Source of the DNA: Berberis thunbergii | Lineage: Eukaryota; Streptophyta; Magnoliopsida; Ranunculales; Berberidaceae | Assembly (NCBI GenBank): GCA_003290165.1 | Contig: QNQO01008300.1 | Coordinates: forward strand, 62,001-126,000 | DNA length: 64,000 bases | Reading direction: 5' to 3' | Shown: positions 46,123 to 57,744 of the stretch, one piece after another | Layout: the number at the start of each line of letters is the position of its first letter | Position numbering within the stretch: position 1 is the first letter of the stretch | The notes under the pieces: generated by a model | What the model was told of the DNA's origin: nothing | The model's database searches: none | Seen by the model: only the letters and a program-made list of their open reading frames with translations | Program-made: the position numbers and the translations under genes

Positions 46123-46287
46123 TAACTTTTCAACTTTGCAAATGGAGAAAGGAAGAGATGAGAACAATAGATGAAGAGGCACTGAAGGAAGTACGGGTGG
46201 ATTAAGTCTCTTTTACTGAAGGAAGTACGGGATGAAGAGGGATTCAATTTTTTTCATCAACGGGAATTCGAAGGTTTGTTTTTGTTT

Positions 46288-46762
46288 TTTACCGGCACTT
46301 TACAAATAAAACGTCGTTATTAAGTAAGGTTGTACCGGAGCTTTATAATAAAACGCCGGGTTTTTTGTATAAAACGTTGTTATTGAGCAAGGTTTTACCG
46401 GCGCTTTACAGTTCAAATGCCGTTATTGCTTAAGACTCACTTTTTTCACAGCGGTTTTTTTGTTCTTTACCGGCACTTTATAGTACAAATGTCGTTATTG
46501 CTTAAGACTTAATTTTTGTCATCCGCGGGAATCGTTTGTGGGTTTTTTTTTGTTTTTTACCAGCACTTTATAAGAAAAATGTCGTTATTGAGTAAGGTTT
46601 TACCGGCACTTTATAGTACAAACACCATTATTAATTAAGTTTTACCGGTGTTCTTTGATAATGTCGTTATAATGTTTAACAAAGTGGCGTTTTGAATTAA
46701 AGCGGCGATAATGTTATGTATCGATGGCCTTTTTTCCATTTTAGACTTCCTTTTTTGTAGTG
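46288..46762. mobile_element. CACTA right end with ACCGGCACTTTATA subterminal repeats
   Basis: Repeats of TTTTACCGGCACTTTATAGT and ACAAATGTCGTTATTG occur about every 60-90 bp, and the block ends CCTTTTTTGTAGTG at 46762. This is the right terminus of a CACTA element. The captured exons at 43080-45586 lie directly inside it. No partner CACTAC...AAAAAAGG left end was found within the window, perhaps lost when the Copia and LINE sequences accumulated. Confidence 0.65.
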
Positions 46763-47968
46763 ATTGGAGCATGTAATGTAAACAACATTCATCATTTTGG
46801 AACACACGGTGTTCCATGTGTAAAATAAGCCACACTCTAGTAGTTGCAAACATACAATTAGTAAATGATACTTATTTCTTGTATATGAAAGGTTAAAGAT
46901 ATTAATTTATAATTTGATAGAATTAAACTTGCAAAATAAATTAAATCGAAAATAATTTAATAATTAAATAAAATAAATTGAGAATAAACGAATTAAATGT
47001 ATAAACAAAATAAACTTAAAACAAACTCTAAACCTAATAGAAAGTAATGTCCTAATTAAACTAGTACTAAATAAATTCTATTACACTATAACTAAGAAAT
47101 ATTATTCCTAAAAGAAACCCGATCACATCAACATCCTCGAGTTGAAGAAGTTTGTCATCAAGCTTGAAGCCGAAGATGTTCAAAAAAGACAAACAACCAC
47201 TGAAAAACACACGTTGAGATGACTTAGTAGAAGCCAACATCTAACATTTCGTTTATAGTTGCTCTGAACCCAAACACATAAAGTCAAAGTAAGCTACCAA
47301 ATACAAAGTTCAAGAAGAGTTCGCAGTCAAAGGAGATCCAATTCAAAATTTTAATGTGTGGGTTCGCCACTTTCTAAAAAATTAGTGGTAAATAACTTGA
47401 TCATAAGAAGTACTTGCATCATAGACTTATGGTGTTACAAGTTCATTGATTCGGCTGCAAATATCTCGATCTGTAACATCTGGTTCTACTAAATGGCTAC
47501 TGGGGTGACCCCAAACATTCATCTTCTCCACGATGAACCTTCTACTTCTTCATCACTGTTCCACAGAGAGAATTCTAGAGGGAATTGTTGGGGCGAACAT
47601 GGTGGTGATTCGGGCGAGAAATACATGGCTGAAGGAGCGGCGAGGGTAATGGCAGGGGTGAGGGAGGATCGAGCAGTCTGCCCGATCAACTGGAGGGGTG
47701 ATAGGGGCTTGTCAATTGACTTGGGAAGGGTTCTTGTCGATCGACTAGACTTTCACAGCATGGAGGAGTGGTTGTCATGAACGACGTGGCTTGTGATTCG
47801 GCTGCAATTGGGCGATGGGGGCTGGTGGTGCAATAGATGGAGGCTCTGTGGGGGTCGATCGAACAAGGGGAAGGTGGACGATCGATTGGAGGGGACATGG
47901 GTTGGGAAGGAGGGGTTTTGTCGGTTGCAGGTGTTGTCGACGGTTGATCGACTGTGGTCTGGTTAGTA
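46763..47968. other. host or old retroelement sequence, no gene recognised
   Basis: AT-rich to about 47480, then GC-richer with an open frame 47493-47780 (MATGVTPNIHLLHDEPSTSS) of unknown meaning. The stretch near 46915-46985 resembles 53845-53925 (AACTTGCAAAATAAA types). The young Copia element interrupts this block at 47974, and it resumes at 53493. Confidence 0.35.
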
Positions 47969-47973
47969 GAGGG

Positions 47974-48430
47974 TGTTGTATTAAATCATACGCTTAAGAC
48001 TCTAGTTGATTCAATGGAAATAAGAAGAACAGAAACATACCGGATCGATCCATAGCGATTTCCCCGTTGATTGTGATGAGTTTGGATTGTTTGGATCTTC
48101 CGATTGATTCAAGCGTTTTCCCTTAGATCTCTGTTGAGAGGATACAGAAAATAATTCCAAAGTTTTGTTCTTTCTACGCATACGCTCAATCGGGGACCCA
48201 TCCTATTTATAATGTCCATAAGTCACAACCCTTCAAATTACGGGCTGTGAATTTCCAATTCTGCCCCTCATTGAATTAGAAATTACATCCTTATTTACAC
48301 CATGTTATTTATTAATACCTTATAGTCCAATACCCCTATTAGATCACATATATTTAAATGGACTATACTTTAAGATAGCAATACACGTTATATTACATAT
48401 GTGTGCCCACATTATTGGATTTGTCCAACA
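47974..48430 (-). repeat. 3' LTR of the young Copia
   Basis: 457 bp, aligned along its length to the other LTR without a visible mismatch. It is next to the polypurine tract on its inner side and to the GAGGG duplication on its outer side. Confidence 0.93.
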
Positions 48431-48442
48431 ATCTCCCACTTG
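48431..48442 (-). promoter_or_regulatory. polypurine tract
   Basis: On the minus strand CAAGTGGGAGAT directly abuts the 3' LTR (TGTTGG...). It serves as plus-strand DNA primer in reverse transcription. Confidence 0.85.
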
Positions 48443-48827
48443 GGCCACATATGTTACCGTTAATGTGTATAACCGTATGAGCTCAAAACTTGCTATCACA
48501 AGTAAAGGTATTTCGAAACAATCTCGTCCGTTGACTATATTGATATAGGATTAAAGCGATTTGCGTCACAAGTAGCGTAACGAAATCCATCAATAGTCAC
48601 ATATACCAATATAATCAAATGACATAGATCAAACATGGATGTAGAGCATGGAAATTACATGTGATGTGATCCAAACATGTCTATTTCCAACCGGTCCAAC
48701 TTTAATCTTTAATGAGATCAAACATATAATAAACAGACAATTGACTGAAGACTTTATTTCTGCAGAAAATACTAAATTACACCAATGTGTCCAAAAATTC
48801 ATCATAGAACAACAAAACTCCCACTAA

Positions 48828-48925
48828 ACCATGATATCCTCATGTGACATAACACCCATATGAGCGGTGTGCTCATGAAAGACCTTGGGTGGTAATCCCT
48901 TAGTAAGCGGATCCGCAATCATTAC
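48828..48925 (-). pseudogene. RNase H C-terminal tail after the pol deletion
   Basis: In the frame next to that of the polyprotein, [20 protein letters not shown] and AHMGVMSHEDIMV end the element's coding region. This is the standard C-terminus of Copia RNase H. It overlaps the polyprotein's last codons at about 48900-48925, locating the deletion junction inside AAAAGGTAATGATT. Confidence 0.85.
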
Positions 48926-51575
48926 CTTTTGAGTCCTTCTTGGTTTTGAATATCCATTTACAACCAATAGGCTTTGTATTTTCAGGTAATGGGACAAGAT
49001 CCCAAACTTGATTGTCTTGCATAGACTTGTACTCCTCATTCATAGCATCTATCCACTTTTGAGAGTTAGAATCCTGCATGGCTTGATGGAAGTTGATTGG
49101 ATCATTTTCCACCAATCCATCATTTTCCTCATGTTCTTCGAGAAATACCATATAATCATCCGGAATTGCTCTTCTCTTTTCTCTCGTGGATCTCCTTAAT
49201 GGCATTTGATCTTGAGGTTGTTGAGTTTGTTCTTCTGGAATATTTAATTCAATTGGAGCAGGGAGTAGTTCAACATTGTCCTGTTGAGGTTCCAGATCTG
49301 CTTCTTGATCAATGACAGGTAGTGGAACATGTACATTGTCAACAACAGTAGTAGGAGTCGAAATTGATTCCTCCTCAAAGACAATGTCTCGTACCTGATT
49401 TCTCCCCCCAAACTCGACATCCTCAAAAAATGTTGCTGTCCCCGTTTCAAAAATGGACTTAATAGTGGGATTATAGAACTTGTAGCCCCTAGATCGCTCA
49501 GAGTAGCCAATGAAGTAGCTGCTCACTGTTTTGGAGTCCAATTTCTTTTCATTCGGCCGATAAGGCCTTGCTTCAGCTGGACATCCCCAAATGTGAAAAT
49601 GCTTTAGACTAGGTTTTCTACCTGTCCAAAGTTCATAAGGTGTTTTGGCAGCCGCTTTAGTTGGTACTCTATTAAGGATGTAAGCTGCAGTCTTTAGTGC
49701 TTCTCCCCAGAGTGATTCAGGTAATGTAGAATGACTGATCATACTCCTTACCATGTCCTTAAGAGTTCGGTTTCGTCTTTCAGCTACACCATTCATGCTA
49801 GGTGATCCCGGCATGGTGTACTGTGGGACGATTCCACATTCCTCTAGGAATTTAGCAAATGGTCCTGGACGTTGTTCACCGGAACCGTCATATCTGCCGT
49901 AATACTCACCACCACGGTCAGACCTGACACTTTTAATTCGTTTGTTGAGTTGGTTCTCAACCTCAGCTTTGAAAGCTTTGAACATATCCAGTGACTCAGA
50001 TTTCTCATAAATGAGATATAGGTACCCATAGCGTGAGTAATCGTCTATGAATGATATAAAATATTGTTGACCATTCCAAGAAGCCGAAGGGAATGGTCCA
50101 CAAATATCTGTGTGGATCAATTCTAAGACGTCTGAAGTTCTGTTTGCACCTAATCTCTTTTGTTTGGTCTGTTTTCCCTTGATGCACTCAATACAGACAT
50201 CAAAGTCTGAAAAATCAAGAGAATCTATTATGCCATCTGACACAAGTCTCTCCATTCTCGTTTTCGAGATATGTCCTAAACGTTTGTGCCATAGTTTTGA
50301 TGAATTTCCTTCATTTAGCTTACGCTTAGTACCACGTGATTCCACATGCAAGGTTACATTATATGAGGCAATAGTATCAAGAAGATATAGGTTATCAAAT
50401 GTGCTTAATGAACCAGTACCAATAATATTGGAATTTAATGAAAGACTAAATTGATTATTTCCAAATGAACAACAATATCCAAATTTGTCCAACAAGGAAA
50501 TAGAAACCAAATTCCGTCTAAATGACGGTACTACAAAAGTGTCTTTCAGTTCCAAATAACAACCAGTCCCTAAGAGTAACCTAAAGTTTCCTATTGCTTC
50601 CACTTCTACCGATTTTCCATCGCCCACGAAGATGCGTCTTTCAGCATCACTTGGCTTTCGGTAGCTCAGACAACCCTGCATAGAAACACTTATGTGAGTA
50701 GTAGCACCAGAATCTAACCACCAAGTGTTTCGAGGTACTGAAGCTAAGTTAACCTCAGAACAGACCAAAGCAAGAAACATACCCTTTTTAGCACGCCAAG
50801 CGTGATACTTGGTACATTCCTTCTTTACATGTCCAGGTTTCTTACAAAAGAAACAACCCTCATTTCCTTTCTGTTTCTTTTGTGCTGGACCCTTAGCAGC
50901 TTCATAATCCTTCTTTCGTTTTGTGCCCTTATCTTTAGAGGTGCTTGCAAAATGAACACTTTCTGTTCTGTCTTGCTTCAACCTGTCTTCCTCTTGTACA
51001 CAGTAAGAAATGAGCTCATTAAGAGTCCATTTCTCCTTCTGACAGTTGTAAATGACCTTAAACTGACTGTACTGTGGAGGAAGTGATATTAAAACTAAAT
51101 GCACGAGTAAGTCCTCAGACAACTCAAGCTTCAGTGCTTTAAGTTTTGAAGCAAGATGAGACATCTCCATGATGTACTCTCTAATGTTTCCTTTGCCTTT
51201 ATACTTTAATGAAATCAAGCTAGCTAAAAGTGTGCTTGTTTCAGCCTTATCGTTTTTAGCAAAACGCTTTTCAAGTTCAGTAAGGAACTCACTGGCATTG
51301 GTCACCCCTGCGAATATTGCACCCCTAAAGGCTTCTGGAATACCTCGCTTTATGAGCATGAGACTCATGCGATTGGAGCGTTCCCACTTCTCGAAGTATT
51401 TCCTGGCATCAGGAGTACTTACATCTGTAAGAGGAGCGGGTTGCTCAATCCTTAAGGCAAGATCCAGATCCATACATCCAAGAACGATTAACACGTTCTC
51501 TTTCCAGTCCTTGAAGTTTGTCCCATTAAGCATGGGAATATTATTTACACCAGCAGATATACTAGTAGCAGACAT
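48900..51575 (-). CDS. Copia gag-protease-integrase polyprotein, truncated at RT
   Basis: 891 codons without a break. Residues about 10-200 are the UBN2-type capsid ([17 protein letters not shown]). At about 239 is a zinc knuckle [14 protein letters not shown], and at about 285 the protease site [12 protein letters not shown]. At about 430-475 is the pre-integrase HHCC ([19 protein letters not shown]). The integrase core follows with [20 protein letters not shown] and the Glu in [14 protein letters not shown], then the post-integrase linker. Near the end, [20 protein letters not shown] and [15 protein letters not shown] are the first 45 or so residues of RT; then the frame meets DCGSAY and stops. 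An intact family member would have about 450 or more further residues. Start at 51575 fits the usual Copia gag N-terminus. Confidence 0.92.
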   Translation of the reverse strand: MSATSISAGVNNIPMLNGTNFKDWKENVLIVLGCMDLDLALRIEQPAPLTDVSTPDARKYFEKWERSNRMSLMLIKRGIPEAFRGAIFAGVTNASEFLTELEKRFAKNDKAETSTLLASLISLKYKGKGNIREYIMEMSHLASKLKALKLELSEDLLVHLVLISLPPQYSQFKVIYNCQKEKWTLNELISYCVQEEDRLKQDRTESVHFASTSKDKGTKRKKDYEAAKGPAQKKQKGNEGCFFCKKPGHVKKECTKYHAWRAKKGMFLALVCSEVNLASVPRNTWWLDSGATTHISVSMQGCLSYRKPSDAERRIFVGDGKSVEVEAIGNFRLLLGTGCYLELKDTFVVPSFRRNLVSISLLDKFGYCCSFGNNQFSLSLNSNIIGTGSLSTFDNLYLLDTIASYNVTLHVESRGTKRKLNEGNSSKLWHKRLGHISKTRMERLVSDGIIDSLDFSDFDVCIECIKGKQTKQKRLGANRTSDVLELIHTDICGPFPSASWNGQQYFISFIDDYSRYGYLYLIYEKSESLDMFKAFKAEVENQLNKRIKSVRSDRGGEYYGRYDGSGEQRPGPFAKFLEECGIVPQYTMPGSPSMNGVAERRNRTLKDMVRSMISHSTLPESLWGEALKTAAYILNRVPTKAAAKTPYELWTGRKPSLKHFHIWGCPAEARPYRPNEKKLDSKTVSSYFIGYSERSRGYKFYNPTIKSIFETGTATFFEDVEFGGRNQVRDIVFEEESISTPTTVVDNVHVPLPVIDQEADLEPQQDNVELLPAPIELNIPEEQTQQPQDQMPLRRSTREKRRAIPDDYMVFLEEHEENDGLVENDPINFHQAMQDSNSQKWIDAMNEEYKSMQDNQVWDLVPLPENTKPIGCKWIFKTKKDSKGNDCGSAY

Positions 51576-52600
51576 ATTAGCTGTACAGAGAATAAATTAC
51601 ATAAATAACATATTCACGTCATTATTCAATTGCATAAACTTTTAAATTCATACAATAGGTAAATAAAAAACCCACATTAAGATACCTAACACAGGATTGT
51701 TATTTAGTCTTTGGACAGAAATATCAATCTGTAAGTGGTACTCTTCGTACAAAATGAAACCGGCCTAATATTATGCCTTTTCTTTGGACTGACATAATAA
51801 AAGCATGGTAAAGTAAACTTTATCACATATTTAAGACTAGGGACTATCCGGTCAAAACAATCTTCCTTTGGGCCGATTGTTTCACATGGAAGTAGCATGC
51901 TCACTTATTTAAAATCAACCAATATTTTCTAATAGTGGTTGCTTTGGCAACATATTAGTTAAATGATGTAAATTTTAAATAAGGAACACAATAGTGATAC
52001 ATGAAACCAAAATTATATTCTATGTATAAATAAAATATAGCCATTAATACAATTAAAACATGGGTCTAAATAAAATATAGCCACATTACATAGGTCCCAA
52101 CACTTTAAAACAATATTACCAACAGCAACAGGCCCAATAGTCAAAGTAAAATGTACTAACAGACTCAATTATTAATAACAGCAACAGGCCCAATAGTCAA
52201 AGTAAAATGTACTAACAGACCCAATTATTAATAACAGCAACAGGCCCAATAGGTGAACAGTCACAAGGCCCGTGAACAGTCACTATACAAGCCCAACATT
52301 CGCCAGGCCCAACAGTGAATAGTTGCGGTCAATGGTGAACAGTCGCGGTCAATGTGAACAGTAACGGTCAATGTGAACAGTAATTTTTTTTTAAAAAAAA
52401 TTGCATAATCGTAGATACTGTTCACTGTAACAGTGAAATCGTTTTTTTTACTATTCACTGTTCGCCGTTTACTATTCACTGTAACACGTATCACTGTTCA
52501 CCGTAACGGTGTCACTGTTCACCGTAACGTTGTCACTGTTCACGAAATAGCCAACCCTGTTCACGAAATCGTAAACACTGTTCACTGTAACAGTAAAACC

Positions 52601-52645
<45 letters not shown>

Positions 52646-53021
52646 CATCTATTTTACCTTGATCCAAATTGTAATCTATTTCAATAGGAAATACAATTAC
52701 ACTCACAATGAAACAGTGAATACAATTGTCATGAATACATATCACTGTAGGTCCAGATCATGCTATATCAATCACTGTATTAATACATAATCCATAATCA
52801 CTGTATTCATGCTATTCATATGAATCTATAATCATGTCTTTATAATCATATCCAAATACATAAACTATATGAATCTATAATCATAAATAACATATAGTAT
52901 TCAATTGCCTTGATATTATATGAATGTATATATATCACTGTATGAATCTATATATCACTGTATGAAACAAATAATCACTGTATGTTTTCCTTTATAATTT
53001 CACATGAAATCAACAAGAGTT
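51576..53021 (-). other. long repeat-rich leader of the young Copia
   Basis: About 1.45 kb separates the primer-binding site from the gag ATG, unusually long for Copia. It contains a 56-bp tandem repeat (starts 52121, 52177, 52233; AACAGCAACAGGCCCAATAG) and a cluster of GTGAACAGT motifs at 52253-52380 with the complementary ACTGTTCAC cluster at 52415-52595. It also holds a 38-T run (52604-52641) and short repeats of ATCACTGTATGAAT type. The two complementary clusters could pair into a long hairpin in the RNA. Confidence 0.75.
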
Positions 53022-53033
53022 GCTCTGATACCA
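53022..53033 (-). promoter_or_regulatory. primer-binding site (initiator-Met tRNA)
   Basis: On the minus strand TGGTATCAGAGC, two bases inside the 5' LTR. It is complementary to the 3' end of plant initiator methionine tRNA, the standard primer of Copia reverse transcription. Confidence 0.92.
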
Positions 53034-53035
53034 AT

Positions 53036-53492
53036 TGTTGTATTAAATCATACGCTTAAGACTCTAGTTGATTCAATGGAAATAAGAAGAACAGAAACAT
53101 ACCGGATCGATCCATAGCGATTTCCCCGTTGATTGTGATGAGTTTGGATTGTTTGGATCTTCCGATTGATTCAAGCGTTTTCCCTTAGATCTCTGTTGAG
53201 AGGATACAGAAAATAATTCCAAAGTTTTGTTCTTTCTACGCATACGCTCAATCGGGGACCCATCCTATTTATAATGTCCATAAGTCACAACCCTTCAAAT
53301 TACGGGCTGTGAATTTCCAATTCTGCCCCTCATTGAATTAGAAATTACATCCTTATTTACACCATGTTATTTATTAATACCTTATAGTCCAATACCCCTA
53401 TTAGATCACATATATTTAAATGGACTATACTTTAAGATAGCAATACACGTTATATTACATATGTGTGCCCACATTATTGGATTTGTCCAACA
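53036..53492 (-). repeat. 5' LTR of the young Copia
   Basis: 457 bp. Read on the minus strand it starts TGTTGGACAAATCC and ends ATACAACA. It contains the element's promoter; TATAAATAGGATGG lies at about 53263-53276 on the minus strand. By eye it has no difference from the LTR at 47974-48430. Confidence 0.93.
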
Positions 53493-53497
53493 GAGGG

Positions 53498-54855
53498 TAG
53501 GTTGCCGATTGATGCAGAGGGACGGGCAGGTTGTTGAACCAACAATGGAATTGATTGGGTGGTTTGATTGGAAATAGGGGATGGGCTTGCAGAGGCTGCC
53601 TGGGAGTGACCGTTTCGATCTGTGGAAGGAGCATGGAGGTCAGTGATGGATGGCACTAGAACTGAAATACTGTGTTCGGCTGGAACACGGGTTTTGTTTT
53701 CCACGATCGACTGTGATCCTCTGATGCATCGCCAGCAACTATACAAGCATCCGTTCCATCCTAGTTGTTGCCCTTCTCATCTCAATAATTTTTTCCATAT
53801 ACGCTTTGATCGATAATGGGAATAGTTTGGTTGTGATATCAATAGATAGGATTGAACTTGTAAAATAAACTAAACTGAAAAAATGAAATAATTGAATAAT
53901 AAATTGATGATAAGCAAAATAAAATGATAAATAAATTAAATTTGTTTTTATCAGTTAACTAACTAACAATGATATTTATAACCATTGACTGTGATTAATA
54001 TTTTTTTATTAATTTTGATTTCCTGATTTTAAGAAATATTTTAGTTTGTAAAGAAAAAGCATAAAATTTTAAAAATACATTTTTTTTTTTTTTAAGGATA
54101 TATGAAATATATAACTGGGCTGATCAGGCTAATGATTTTCTCCCAACACAGCCAAACTACAAGTAGGTTGTATAGTTATTCATCTCATTCTTTACTTGGT
54201 CATATTTGTCTGCAATCAGAATTCAACACAAATACGATTTTTCTTTGGCAAATCTGCAATTTCTCCATTACAGTCTAAATTCTTCGAATCCTAGCGCCTC
54301 CTTTGTTTTTCAGAAAACAAAGTTCATCCGACGGATTTGGTGAAATTTCTCTTATTTACTCCAGGAGACCCACATGAAATCAGACATTAATTTCTCTATT
54401 CTTGCTGCCATGTACATGGATTGTGCATAGGGAAAGAAGACAAATAGGAATGCTACTGAGAGGAATGGATTAACACCACGACCTGCTTTGTGGAGGAATT
54501 TAGTCTTCCAAGTTGATGGACAATTCTTCATTCTTTTTAAAGCTTATTCCACAGAAATTTGGAGTTATATCGGCCCCCACGAGATGCCTGCTACTTACTA
54601 GGCATGAGCTGAGTTTCACACCCTCAATATCTGAAAGAAGATTGAGATATTAGAAATGTCACTACAAAGAACAAACATTATATATTGAAACTAATTTGCA
54701 AACCTGAAATTGAATCAAACCTTAAAGAAAACAATCAATAGCGATGGGTTGATCCACATTAGCTATCACAAGAGAATCATATTGTTTGAGTACTGGATAT
54801 TCAAGATTGGTGCACTGTTCTGATTAACTCTAAAGTCATTGATCTGATCTGCTCT
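53498..54855. other. no recognised gene
   Basis: The first 330 bases continue the block interrupted by the young Copia. The rest is AT-rich; 54360-54855 may be decayed LINE sequence, leading into a clearer minus-strand RT relic. Confidence 0.35.
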
Positions 54856-54859
54856 TTTC

Positions 54860-55400
54860 ACGAGCCTGTTGACTAAGGGCAAAAGCAAGGGAGAGATAAC
54901 CTATCTCCTTGCATTAAGCCCTGAAGGAGCCTTCCACACTTCCATCATCCTTGACAGAATTGGCTGTGCACCTACAAGTCCTCATCCATCTAATCCATTT
55001 GCTAGAAAACCCAACTTTGGAGGAATGAAATCGACATATAACCACAAAACATTATCAAAGGCTTTTAAAATGTCTAGCTCTAGAACCAACCTTGGACAAT
55101 TCGAGTGACACCTTGAATCCACAAGCTCATTAGCTACAACAAGGCTGTCAATGATCTGTCTCCCTAAGATTGAGGCACTTTAGAAAGACAAGACTATTTG
55201 TGCATGACCATTGTCATATGAGAGGATATGATTTTAGCAATCAATTTATAGACCCCATTGAGCAGACCTATAGGTTTGAAATCAGAGATGGATTGTCCAC
55301 AGTTTTTTTTGGGAATCAAAGAGATAATGGTTGTTTTCGCCTTTCAGTCTAAGAGATAATTCCTGTTGAAGTCCATCATTCCCATGAATTCTCCCTTGGT
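54860..55400 (-). pseudogene. LINE reverse transcriptase relic
   Basis: On the minus strand GFSSKWIRWMRTCRCTANS, then DGSVEGSFRA, then frame-shifted remains of RGLRQGDPLSPFLFAL (CKEIGYLSLAFALSQQ). This is the block order M/LGFxxxWxxWIxxCixtxxfSvLvNGxpxgfFxxxRGLRQGDPLSP of plant LINEs. Heavily mutated. Confidence 0.55.
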
Positions 55401-56229
55401 AATTGGCCTCACTTTAAGGTAGTATAAGACTGTAAAACCATCCATCCCTTTGCCTCATCTTTCCCTGAGTCTGCAGAGCTCTTAGAATATCAACTTTCAC
55501 AATATCAGCATCCAACAACTTAAATTGTTACCTCCTCATTAGTTAGAAGTGTGTCAATGGTGTTGAAGAACCTTCCCTTATTGGTTACTTTGTGATAGAA
55601 CTTGAACATTAATCTCACAGAATGCCTTTATGAATTTCGAAAGTTCTTCATTTATCCCTGTTGATTATAAGTAATAATTCATATTATACCAACATTCATG
55701 TTCATCATCCATTCCTTATATTAATTTTGTTAGCTATTTTGAAAATTTAAAAGAAATATCATGCTCATATTTGATATACATTCATGAGGAAGTTCATCTC
55801 TAAGGCAGGTAGAGTTACAGTCATTAAAAGTAAATTGCCAAGCATTCCAGTTTTCATGATGACGTCTACCACACCCATGCTGTTGCCAGTGACATTGAAT
55901 TCCTGTCGGGTACTGATGGCGCTTCCAAGAGGTTTCACCTTGTAAATGGCCAGATGTTTGCAAACCAAAGGAAGAGGGTGGACTAGGAATAAGGAGTCTG
56001 AAACAATTTAATAAAGATCTGATGTCTTAATAGCTGTGGAGATTTGGAAAAGAAAAGGGAATTCTCTGGAAAACAATAATCACAGAAAAATATGGCATGC
56101 ACGATATGGGTAGCACAAAAAAGTCAGTACATTGCCTTACGGGTGTGCTTGGTGGAGATCAATCATAAACTTGCAACATAGTTTTCATCAGAACATTTTA
56201 TCTGTGGTGGGGAAGGGAATAAAATCAGT
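55401..56229. other. probable LINE-derived sequence, no clear domain
   Basis: Overlapping minus-strand frames at 55730-55968 have no recognised motif. Lies between two LINE relics of opposite orientation. Confidence 0.3.
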
Positions 56230-56820
56230 TTAGGATGTGTGGTGTGATAATTAAAAAAAAAAACGCTAAAGATACTTTTAATACCATATATAAGCTCTCC
56301 CTAGGGATTTTAATGCCTATTGCTCAAGCCCACCACGTCACTTTTGGAGAAAATGCAAATTGGAACCTCAAACTAAGAAGAGGAACTAGAGATAATGAAC
56401 TACCTTGTTTGCTCAAGTTAATTGAGCTTCTTCATAGTGTGGAAATTAGTAAGGACTCCTGGAAATGGAAGGATAAATATGTCTTCAGTGTCATTTTAAC
56501 ATTTACATAGCAAAGTTGGCAGTTCAAACCAAGGCTCCCTTCATTCTATGTTTGACCATTACATTTTCTGGATGATGGAGATTCCTCCCAGGTGTCAATT
56601 TCTTCATATGGATGCTAGCCCATGGAAAAAATTCTAACAGTGGATGCTTTGTAAAAGAAGGGGGGGGGGGGTCATAATCACTAACAGGTTCAATCTTAGT
56701 GAGGCTGAAGAAAATTCAATTAATTGCTTGTTCTCTACATGTTCTTTTTCTAGACAAATATGGAATCTCGTTGGGCAGGAATCAATTGCTCCCATCCCTT
56801 TTGGTTCTTGCTTTCTTATG
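56230..56820 (+). pseudogene. LINE zf-RVT region relic
   Basis: Plus-strand frames read ISKDSWKWKDKYVFSV, RFLPGVNFFIWMLAHGKIL, then AEENSINCLFSTCSFSRQIW with NLV. This is the zinc-binding domain after LINE reverse transcriptase (DxWxWxxxxxGxFSVKS, PxVNFFIWxLAHGKILTxD, CxxxEENSINHLFFxCxFSRQIW). Frameshifts and a G-run (56660-56670) break it. Confidence 0.65.
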
Positions 56821-56977
56821 GGTTGAGAAGTGGAAGGAGGACGGTTGTTCTATGAAGGCAGGATGGTTATGGATTAGAGTACTGGGCTTGGTTGAATTGA
56901 AAAAGAAAGAAATAACAATAACAAGATTTTAAAGAAGTGAAAAAGACACAAAAATCATGGTCAAGGAGATCAAGTCT

Positions 56978-57350
56978 ATGGAATGTCACAAAAGGGTGCA
57001 CCACGAAATATTAAAGAAACATGGTTATCTTCAACGTCAATGGTATTTTTTTTTAAATGTCAATGTATGTCATTTATTTCCCATATTTCTTACATGATAA
57101 CCTGGCAACCATTACATCTCCATAGGCTAAGTGTCCTTCCGAAATATCACTCTATTCCACCTCATTGGGATTTGGAGTGTCACAAAAGGGTGCACCATAG
57201 AATATTAAAGAAACATGGTTATCTTCAACGAGTGGGCTTGGGTTTTTTTTTTTTAATTTCAATGTATATCATCTATTTCCCATATTTCTTACATGATATC
57301 ATTAAGGGTTTCAGACTTCATCTTACACCAGACATTGAATGAATCTACCG
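56978..57350. repeat. two-copy tandem duplication, about 199-bp unit
   Basis: TGTCACAAAAGGGTGCACCA followed by AATATTAAAGAAACATGG occurs at about 56985 and again at about 57179. The copies go on in parallel through CATATTTCTTACATGATA, with some 10% differences and length changes in a poly-T. Meaning unknown. Confidence 0.7.
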
Positions 57351-57744
57351 TTGAGATTTGGTTTGGCATTTGGCATGGACAGATGATAGAGAAGCATTGA
57401 AGGATTCAAAGATTTTCTGTTGTGTTACATGCAAAGAAGTTTCCATTGATTGAGTTGACATTTCTTATGTGCAGCTTTTTGCTTTCTATACTATCCTGAA
57501 CAGAAGCTGAAATGATAGTTGTGTTTCTTATGTCTCAATAAAATTTGGTTATAGCTTATGTAACATACCATGAAATTGCAGAGTCAGAGAAAGCTACGAC
57601 TACTTATGATTGTTTCAGGGTACTATGATCTGCAGAAGAATTTCAAGGTGATGGTTAAGCTTTAGTAGCCTCTTTCATCGTAAACAATCTTACAGCTCCA
57701 ATGGGTGATATATAAGTATCTGTTAGGTAAGGTTACATGGAATA

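Larger units (their letters stand above)
47974..53492 (-). mobile_element. young Ty1/copia element, 5519 bp, TSD GAGGG, lacking RT-RNase H
   Basis: Two 457-bp LTRs that I read as identical, TG...CA ends, a perfect 5-bp target duplication GAGGG (47969-47973 and 53493-53497), an initiator-Met primer-binding site and a polypurine tract all show a complete, recent insertion. Orientation is minus. Gag, protease and integrase are in one unbroken ORF, but the pol gene jumps from the very start of RT to the last codons of RNase H. It is therefore non-autonomous: either the deletion is more recent than the insertion, or it moved using another element's RT. Confidence 0.95.

Noticed and set aside
47493..47997. 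GC-richer open frames as a gene
   Set aside because: No domain, no homology I can recognise, and overlapping frames on both strands; composition alone explains them.
54869..55108. 79-codon plus-strand ORF
   Set aside because: It is the shadow of a LINE reverse transcriptase relic on the other strand.
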